Origin: Deltaproteobacteria bacterium
GTDB lineage: Bacteria; Myxococcota_A; UBA9160; UBA4427
Length of the DNA: 64,000 nucleotides
Assembly (NCBI GenBank): GCA_029261835.1
Contig: JAJDAO010000050.1
Location: 124,001-188,000, forward strand
Direction of reading: 5' to 3'
In this document: positions 59,130 to 64,000 of the stretch, one piece after another
How positions within the stretch are numbered: position 1 is the stretch's first letter
Layout of the letters: the number at the start of each line of letters is the position of its first letter
Translations under genes and position numbers: made by a program
Notes under the pieces: model-generated
The model's input: only the letters and a program-made list of their open reading frames with translations
Told to the model about the DNA's origin: nothing
Database searches by the model: none

Positions 59130-60005
59130 TTGAGTCAGGTCGTCGTGCGACGCACGGAAGGCCGCTTTACCGCGGCTGGAGGGCGTTCACTCTACCACCG
59201 GGCCTGGCTCCCGCCGGAGCCCAAACGCGCACTCGTCATCGTGCACGGCTTCGGGGAGCACAGCGGACGCTACGAGGACATGGCCGCCTGGTTCTCGCAG
59301 CGCGGCAGCGCGCTGCACGCCTTCGACCAGCAGGGGCACGGACTGTCGACCGGTCGGCGGGGACACGCCGGCTGCTTTGACGACTTGCTGGATGACGTCG
59401 AGGCGTTGCTCGAGCTGGTCGCCCGCGAACATCCGGGGCTGTCGAGAGTGCTGATCGGTCACAGCATGGGCGGATTGGTGGTCAGCGCGCTGGCTTGTGA
59501 GCGCGAGCCGGCGATCGATCTGCTGGTGACGTCCGGTGCGGCGCTGGCCCTGTCGCCCGATCTTTCCAGCGTGAAGATTGCTCTGGCTCGGCTGCTGCGG
59601 CGATTTGCGCCCCGCCTGGCCATGGAGGCGGGTTTGGATGAAGAGGAGATCTCGAGAGACCCCCTGGTCGTGAGCCGCTACCGCGAGGATCCACTCGTGC
59701 ACGGACGCGTGACGTCCTCGCTGGCGGCGGGGATGATGGATGCGATCGCTCGAACGGCAGCCTCCGCCGCCCAAGTTCGGGTCCCGATGCTGCTGCTCCA
59801 CGGAGATGCAGACCGGCTCTGTCTGCCGGCGGGAAGCCAGTGCTTCTACGCCGGTTTGCCTCACTCCGAGGTTGCGGGAAGCGAGATTCGAACGTATCCG
59901 AAGCTGAAGCACGAGATCTTCAACGAGCCCGAGCGGGAGACGATCTTCGAAGACCTGCTGGGCTGGATCCAAAGACGGGAAGCGGAACGCGCATCTCATG
60001 AGTGA
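59130..60005 (+). CDS. Alpha/beta hydrolase, monoacylglycerol lipase-like
   Basis: This is a 291-residue serine hydrolase of the lysophospholipase/MGL type. It shows VIVHGFGEHSGRYEDMA (oxyanion loop, about 45-61), AFDQQGHGLSTG (about 74-85), the nucleophile elbow LIGHSMGGLVVS (Ser about 114), the acid in LLHGDADRLC (about 232) and the His in YPKLKHEIFNE (about 262). No signal peptide is seen. TTG 59130 has GGAG eight bases upstream and is preferred; GTG 59088 is the earlier alternative. The stop at 60003-60005 overlaps the MoaC start by eight bases, so the two are coupled. Confidence 0.9.
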   Translation: MSQVVVRRTEGRFTAAGGRSLYHRAWLPPEPKRALVIVHGFGEHSGRYEDMAAWFSQRGSALHAFDQQGHGLSTGRRGHAGCFDDLLDDVEALLELVAREHPGLSRVLIGHSMGGLVVSALACEREPAIDLLVTSGAALALSPDLSSVKIALARLLRRFAPRLAMEAGLDEEEISRDPLVVSRYREDPLVHGRVTSSLAAGMMDAIARTAASAAQVRVPMLLLHGDADRLCLPAGSQCFYAGLPHSEVAGSEIRTYPKLKHEIFNEPERETIFEDLLGWIQRREAERASHE

Positions 60006-60510
60006 CGAACTCACGCATCTGGACGAGCGCGGCCGGGCGCGGATGATCAATGTTGGCGAGAAGCCCCTAACGCACCGAGTCTGCGTCGCTCGCTGTGAGG
60101 TCAAGATGGCGCCCGCGACCCTGACGCGTATCGCCGACGGGAGCATGCCCAAGGGCGATGTGATGGCGGTTGCCCGCATTGCGGGAATCCAGGCCGCCAA
60201 GCGAACGGACGAGTGGATTCCGCTTGCGCATCCGCTTCCGCTCGACGCAGTCGAGGTCGTCCTCAGCCCGGACACCGGGCGCTCGAGCGTGCGAGTGGAG
60301 GCTCGCGTCGAGGCTCACTGGCGGACCGGTGTCGAGATGGAGGCGTTGGTGGCGGCCTCCGCCGCCGGCCTCACGATCTACGACATGTGCAAGGCGATCG
60401 ATCGAGAGATGAGCCTCTGCAATCTGCGGCTCGTCGCCAAGAGTGGCGGAAAGAGTGGCACTTTCGTTCGCCCGGGTGAGCACGTCGGCCAGCCGGAAGG
60501 AGGTGGGTGA
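59998..60510 (+). CDS. moaC: Cyclic pyranopterin monophosphate synthase
   Basis: This 170-residue enzyme converts the MoaA product 3',8-cH2GTP to cyclic pyranopterin phosphate, the first stage of molybdenum cofactor synthesis. It shows THLDERGRARMINVGEKPLTHR (about 6-27), MPKGDVMAVARIAGIQAAKRT (about 50-70), IPLAHPLPLDAVEV (about 75-88) and the highly conserved TGVEMEALVAASAAGLTIYDMCKA (about 111-134). The length is normal. It overlaps the hydrolase upstream by eight bases and the sigma factor downstream by the GTGA at 60507. No other moa gene is here. Molybdoenzymes are expected elsewhere in the genome. Confidence 0.95.
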   Translation: MSDELTHLDERGRARMINVGEKPLTHRVCVARCEVKMAPATLTRIADGSMPKGDVMAVARIAGIQAAKRTDEWIPLAHPLPLDAVEVVLSPDTGRSSVRVEARVEAHWRTGVEMEALVAASAAGLTIYDMCKAIDREMSLCNLRLVAKSGGKSGTFVRPGEHVGQPEGGG

Positions 60511-61259
60511 TCGCCGCCGGTATCGATCGAGAGGATGCCCGGAAGGAACCGTCTGAGCCGAGACGGGGTCTCTCGCACGAGAGGCAGCCCATGACCTTCG
60601 AGATGGTAGAGCGCGGACCAGCGGTGCCCACTGATTCGCACGTCGTTCGGCGCCGAGCCAGGGGCTTGGTGGTGGACGATCCGGACGGTGAACTCGTCGC
60701 GCGCTGGAAGGCAGGCGACGAGAAGGCCTTCGAAGATCTCGTGCGTCGCCACGAGAAGCGCGTCTTTCGGCTACTTCTGCGCATGATGGGCAGCTACGAG
60801 GAGGCTCAGGACGTGTCGCAGGAGACCTTTCTGAGCCTGCATCGCCACGGACGCCGTTTTCGGGGCGAGGCGCGCTTTTCGACGTTCGTCTACCGCGTCG
60901 CGGCCAATGCGGCTCTCAATCGCCGACGCTCACTGGGTCGCCGCCGCGCCCGCATAAAGAAGCTCGTGCAGCACAACGAGGCGGGAGACGATCTGCCTCA
61001 GGCCCCCCGGGACCCGGAGGATGCGACCGCCGGCTACGAACTGAGCCGGCACGTGCGCGATGCCCTGCAGAAGCTCTCACCCGCTCTTCGCATGCCGGTC
61101 GTGCTCTACGACATCGAAGGGCTGGCCTACGGTGAGATTTCGAAGGTGCTGGGTGTGGCCGAGGGAACAGTAAAGTCAAGAATCCACCGGGCCAGGCAGG
61201 CCCTTCGGGTGGAGCTTCAGGCCGCGCTGGGCAGCTCGGTCGGGGAAGGTGCACCGTGA
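60507..61259 (+). CDS. ECF-family RNA polymerase sigma factor
   Basis: This 250-residue sigma-70-family protein has region 2 at about 67-135 (DEKAFEDLVRRHEKRVFRLLLRMMG, then YEEAQDVSQETFLSLHRH and RFSTFVYRVAANAALNRRR) and region 4 at about 180-235 (LRMPVVLYDIEGLAYGEISKVLGVAEGTVKSRIHRAR). An extra 65-residue N-terminus comes before it. GTG 60507 is preceded by AAGGAGGTG and sits in the moaC stop; ATG 60591, with GAGG six bases upstream, is a credible shorter start. Its stop overlaps the anti-sigma gene's GTG, the usual sigma/anti-sigma coupling. The regulon probably includes its own operon. Confidence 0.93.
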   Translation: MIAAGIDREDARKEPSEPRRGLSHERQPMTFEMVERGPAVPTDSHVVRRRARGLVVDDPDGELVARWKAGDEKAFEDLVRRHEKRVFRLLLRMMGSYEEAQDVSQETFLSLHRHGRRFRGEARFSTFVYRVAANAALNRRRSLGRRRARIKKLVQHNEAGDDLPQAPRDPEDATAGYELSRHVRDALQKLSPALRMPVVLYDIEGLAYGEISKVLGVAEGTVKSRIHRARQALRVELQAALGSSVGEGAP

Positions 61260-62368
61260 ATCACGCCGACATTCAAAAACACATGGCAGACTATCTGGAG
61301 GGAGACCTCTCGCTGGATAGACGCGCTCTGCTCGATGCCCATCTCGACGAGTGCGAGGCATGCGCCAGAGAGCTGGCGGGAATGCGCGCGACGATCGCCC
61401 TGCTCAGATCACTCCCGGATCCCGAGATTCCCGCTGGCCTTGCAGACAACGTAATGCGGCGAGTGCGCGCGGGAGAGGGGAGGTGGACCTGGCTCGATCA
61501 TGTGCAGTCTGCGGTTTCCTTCCTGATTTCGCCTCCGGTGCTCGCACCCGTTTCGGCGGCCATGCTCGGGGCGGGGATCCTGCTTGCAGCGGGTCAGATC
61601 CAGCTCGGCATTCCCGACCCGGAGCCCGCTGCCCCAGCGCATCGGATCGCGGCCAGCCAGCCAGCCCCGTCGCCTGCCAGGGCTGCTTCGAGCGGCTTGG
61701 CGGAGAGCGACGTGCTGCCTGCCGGGGCTCGCCCGATCGGAGCGTCGGCGGCCGAGGCGCCCGAGTCCCACGCCCACTCGAGTCGTCTGGCAGCCGGAGA
61801 CTCTCGCGGGAGCCAGCGCCGCGTGATCCTGTTCCCCCACCCGGCGGTAATGCCGCCGCCGGGCACAACCGCGAGCGAGAACGCCGCGCACGAATTCGCC
61901 GCGCTGGTCGATATGCTCCACGCGCACCAGCAGGTGCCGCGTCCACCTCTGGCCAGGTCGCCGCAGAGCGTACAGGTCTCCGGCGGTGCGGCGCGAGCTC
62001 GCGCGGATCGGAGCATCGGGGGCGCTGGCCTGTCGCGTGGTCTCGGAACAGCGGCGCTGAGTTCCGCTCTCCCTGGAGGGAGTGAGCTGCCGAGCGCGGA
62101 CGAATGGCTGGTGCTCGTTCAGAGGAGCCCGTCGGCCTTCGCCGACAGGCTTGCGGTTCTCAGCCTGGCCGAGCAGGAACTCTGGGTCGACCATCTCGCC
62201 AGGCGCGCCGTTGAGCTGGGCAGCCTCGAAGAGCTGCTGTCCGTTCTGCGTGCGAGCAGCAACGATCGTGCTCGGATCCTGGCGGACGACTTCGCAGCGG
62301 CCGGGCATCGGTCCGCCGCCGAGGCCCAGGCGGCGAGCCGCGGCGATTCGAGCGGTCTGCCGGACTGA
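61256..62368 (+). CDS. Zinc-finger transmembrane anti-sigma factor
   Basis: This 370-residue protein has an N-terminal ZAS domain with the zinc motif H-x3-C-x2-C (AHLDECEAC, about 28-37) after a first helix HMADYLEGDLSLDRR, one membrane helix at about 82-105 (SFLISPPVLAPVSAAMLGAGILL) and a long, Pro/Ala/Ser-rich extracytoplasmic linker. A compact C-terminal helical region (about 282-365: DEWLVLVQRSPSAFADRLA, then LEELLSVLRASSNDRARIL) looks folded and conserved in style. It should bind the upstream sigma factor in the cytoplasm and release it on a periplasmic signal. The start overlaps the sigma stop. Confidence 0.88.
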   Translation: MNHADIQKHMADYLEGDLSLDRRALLDAHLDECEACARELAGMRATIALLRSLPDPEIPAGLADNVMRRVRAGEGRWTWLDHVQSAVSFLISPPVLAPVSAAMLGAGILLAAGQIQLGIPDPEPAAPAHRIAASQPAPSPARAASSGLAESDVLPAGARPIGASAAEAPESHAHSSRLAAGDSRGSQRRVILFPHPAVMPPPGTTASENAAHEFAALVDMLHAHQQVPRPPLARSPQSVQVSGGAARARADRSIGGAGLSRGLGTAALSSALPGGSELPSADEWLVLVQRSPSAFADRLAVLSLAEQELWVDHLARRAVELGSLEELLSVLRASSNDRARILADDFAAAGHRSAAEAQAASRGDSSGLPD

Positions 62369-62415
62369 GCCCATCGCTTGTGCGCTGGTCCGCCGGACCG
62401 GTAATCTGGCGCACT

Positions 62416-63747
62416 GTGTCCAGTGTCGAGACGCCGCCGCCGAGAAGGGCGGAGAGCCGCAAGACGTGCCTCCGGCGGGAATGGAAGCTCGCCGCTGCTC
62501 CGCTGCTGCTGTTGCTGCTGCTGTTGTTGTGCGCCTCGGCTGCGGCACCGGGGTCCGCTGGCGAGCACGTCGACGACTTCGAGCGTGAAGTCCTCGACAT
62601 GAGCCCTGAGAGTCCAGCGGCCTGGGGTCCGCGGTACGTTCTCGCGCCATTCGTCTCGTTGTTTCGCGGCGTTTCGTACATGTACGCGGCGCGCAGTGTC
62701 GAGATCGACACAACGCCGTCAGGCGGCTATCTCGATCTCTTCTACGTACGGTCGGGCTTTCAGAAGCGGTACGAGCAGGCTGAGGCTCCACTGACTGTCC
62801 TGCTGCCACCGCGTCTCGAGGTGGGGCCGCGCGATTCTCTGACGATTCGAGCTTTCGCAGACGGCTACCGCCAGCAGAGCGTCACCTTCAAGCTGGGTTC
62901 GAGTATCAAGCAGGTCAACCTCGACCTCGAACCTCTGCCGAACCTGCTCGACGCGGTCTCGCACCGCTACTTCGCCGGTCGCTCTTCCATCGGCTTCCTC
63001 ACCAAGGAGGCGCTCACTTTCCGCGTCCAGCAGGCGGAGGACGGCCTTGCCGTGATCCTGACTGAGACGGCCGTATCGGAAGAGGCACGGCTCGCAGTTG
63101 GAGATATCCGGAGTCCGCTGATCGGGGAGGCATATGCCCAGCAGCTCGGCGAGGATCTCATGGTCAAGCTGGTCCTGACCGAGCGAGGTCTGGCGGACGG
63201 AACAGAGGTCCGTTCACGCCAGTCCTACGACGCGCCGCGTCGTCTGCATGAATTCGGGATCGATCTGTTCTCCCGCGACGGCGGTGCGGCGGCGGTCACC
63301 AGCGCGTTGGCGGCTCTGGGCAGGCTCAAGCCCGAACACGTGAGGGGCTGCGCGTTGGCCTTCGATGAGGCCTTGCGGCGGCAGCTCGACCGGGGCGAAC
63401 TCGCCCGGGCGTTGGCGCCGAGAGGCGCTTTTACGGATCGCTACCTGCGCGCCGCCATGCGGAGACTGGGCGAAGTCTCGGTAGATGGCGTGGTGGACTT
63501 CGCCGATGGCACGCGGTTTCGTCCAAGCAGCCCCATCGAGCTCGAGCTCTCACTCGGCAAGGCGGGCGAAGCCAAGGGCTACCTCGCGCTCTTGCGGCGC
63601 TTCGCTGTGGAGATGGAGGGCGACGCGAGGTTTCGCCGAGAAGCGTTGCGCAGCCTGGTTGCGCCGGAGCTGGCCGGCGAGCGGTTCGCGAGCATTCTGG
63701 ATCGAGCGCGGGTCGACGAGGAAGCCTGTGTCGGCGGAGCGGACTGA
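62416..63747 (+). CDS. Secreted protein of unknown function downstream of the ECF pair
   Basis: This protein of about 443 residues has a signal peptide with an unusual run of nine to ten Leu encoded by a CTG/TTG repeat, then CASAAAPGSAG. The mature part begins with an acidic helix (EHVDDFEREVLDM), a PEGA-like beta stretch (LTVLLPPRLEVGPRDSLTIRAFADGYRQQSVTFKL) and a helical C-terminal half. The family is not recognised. GTG 62416 (TAATCT eight bases before it) or GTG 62380 could be the start. It follows the anti-sigma gene by tens of bases and is probably in the same operon, so it may be the sensor, the effector or an envelope protein controlled by the sigma factor. Confidence 0.75.
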   Translation: MSSVETPPPRRAESRKTCLRREWKLAAAPLLLLLLLLLCASAAAPGSAGEHVDDFEREVLDMSPESPAAWGPRYVLAPFVSLFRGVSYMYAARSVEIDTTPSGGYLDLFYVRSGFQKRYEQAEAPLTVLLPPRLEVGPRDSLTIRAFADGYRQQSVTFKLGSSIKQVNLDLEPLPNLLDAVSHRYFAGRSSIGFLTKEALTFRVQQAEDGLAVILTETAVSEEARLAVGDIRSPLIGEAYAQQLGEDLMVKLVLTERGLADGTEVRSRQSYDAPRRLHEFGIDLFSRDGGAAAVTSALAALGRLKPEHVRGCALAFDEALRRQLDRGELARALAPRGAFTDRYLRAAMRRLGEVSVDGVVDFADGTRFRPSSPIELELSLGKAGEAKGYLALLRRFAVEMEGDARFRREALRSLVAPELAGERFASILDRARVDEEACVGGAD

Positions 63748-63818
63748 GGCGCAGCAGATCGGGTACCCGTAGAGGCCGTGGCCACAGGTTCGCGTCTGGC
63801 CCGCCGTCGCGCGCTGGC

Positions 63819-63824
63819 TATGAT
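63819..63824 (+). promoter_or_regulatory. -10-like TATGAT at the window's right end
   Basis: TATGAT (5 of 6 to consensus) lies 31 bases before the ATG at 63856, which has CGGAG six bases upstream. A -35 was not found at the expected distance. Confidence 0.4.
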
Positions 63825-63855
63825 GCCCGCAGCTCCCGGTCCCGCGGAGCTCCGG

Positions 63856-64000
63856 ATGGAAACCTCGTCCTCCTCCTCTGCTTGTCGCTCTCGCTCCGCT
63901 CGAGCGCAGCAGCCCAGCCAGCCGGCGACAGACGCCAGCGGCGCGCAGAGCGCTCGTGACGCCGACCGGCCGCGCGAGCGCTTGCGCAGCCTCGGTCCGC
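63856..64000 (+). CDS. Start of an unidentified gene (3'-partial)
   Basis: An open frame begins at ATG 63856 with a well-placed CGGAG and runs off the window after 48 codons. The visible residues are Ser-, Arg- and Ala-rich (METSSSSSACRSRSARAQQ, later ERLRSLGP) and look disordered. No family can be named. A different frame over the same bases reads like a signal peptide but stops at about 63960, so the gene call is tentative. Confidence 0.4.
   Translation, partial: METSSSSSACRSRSARAQQPSQPATDASGAQSARDADRPRERLRSLGP

Noticed and set aside
63780..63961. Signal-peptide-like frame (LVLLLCLSLSL) near the right end
   Set aside because: It lacks a supported start codon and ends after about 35 codons; the alternative frame from ATG 63856 has a Shine-Dalgarno and stays open.

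Overview
This window looks like a high-GC, Gram-negative, aerobic chromosome. The evidence is an LPS sugar synthase (KdsA), an Omp85-type outer-membrane barrel, glutathione reductase, ETF-ubiquinone oxidoreductase and a canonical sigma-54 promoter. The mix (two acyl-CoA dehydrogenases, SDR and crotonase enzymes, a B12-dependent ribonucleotide reductase, an FHA-GAF-cyclase, many orphan signalling proteins and an F420-type NADP oxidoreductase) fits the old 'deltaproteobacterial' lineages such as Myxococcota or Binatota; this placement is inference. I saw no rRNA, tRNA, CRISPR array, insertion sequence or prophage. Base composition and codon use look uniform, so this reads as core chromosome rather than an island.

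Layout. 1-5815: the end of a glycosidase-phosphatase fusion, an FAD oxidoreductase, bacteriohemerythrin and MutS2. 5891-13406: MurQ, an SDR, KdsA, a long-chain-type acyl-CoA dehydrogenase, a glutaredoxin, a crotonase and ArgD. 13527-19743: an FHA-GAF-adenylate cyclase, an unusual E2-like acyltransferase, a TetR regulator, a gamma carbonic anhydrase and a TraB/GumN lipoprotein. 19897-21645: nitrogen module amtB-glnK under a sigma-54 promoter. 22054-26836: a DUF4404 protein, TesB, then two overlapping membrane histidine kinases. 27020-36202: a PEP mutase/isocitrate lyase family enzyme, a DUF3516 helicase, a PP2C phosphatase, Nth, a CobW GTPase, glutathione reductase and an Omp85 barrel with a broken start. 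36222-46508: GlnE, Nudix enzymes, an M18 aminopeptidase, a methylsuccinyl-CoA-dehydrogenase-like enzyme, an IMPase, a DUF971 protein and an F420-NADP oxidoreductase. 46639-53295: NrdJ behind tandem NrdR boxes, a second IMPase, ETF-QO and a ferredoxin. 53312-64000: an MFS transporter, an unknown protein, Lgt, a PAS kinase, a lytic transglycosylase, a lipase-like hydrolase, MoaC, an ECF sigma/anti-sigma pair and a secreted unknown.

The most striking observation is the kinase pair at 23310-26836. Two tandem 7TM-PAS histidine kinases, coupled by a GTGA overlap, have decayed in complementary ways. The first keeps the phospho-acceptor His (His361) but has lost the ATP-binding N and G boxes. The second keeps a textbook ATPase domain but has Glu359 where the His should be. 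This predicts an obligate heterodimeric, trans-phosphorylating sensor with no response regulator next to it.

Other notable points are a GH36-HAD fusion, a family of genes with a TAnnnT hexamer 6-7 bases before ATG and no Shine-Dalgarno (predicted leaderless mRNAs), tandem NrdR boxes 32 bp apart before nrdJ, an almost perfect sigma-54 promoter for amtB, a CTAG-bounded dispersed repeat, an endonuclease III without a complete Fe-S cysteine set, and an E2-like protein with the catalytic His replaced by Glu.
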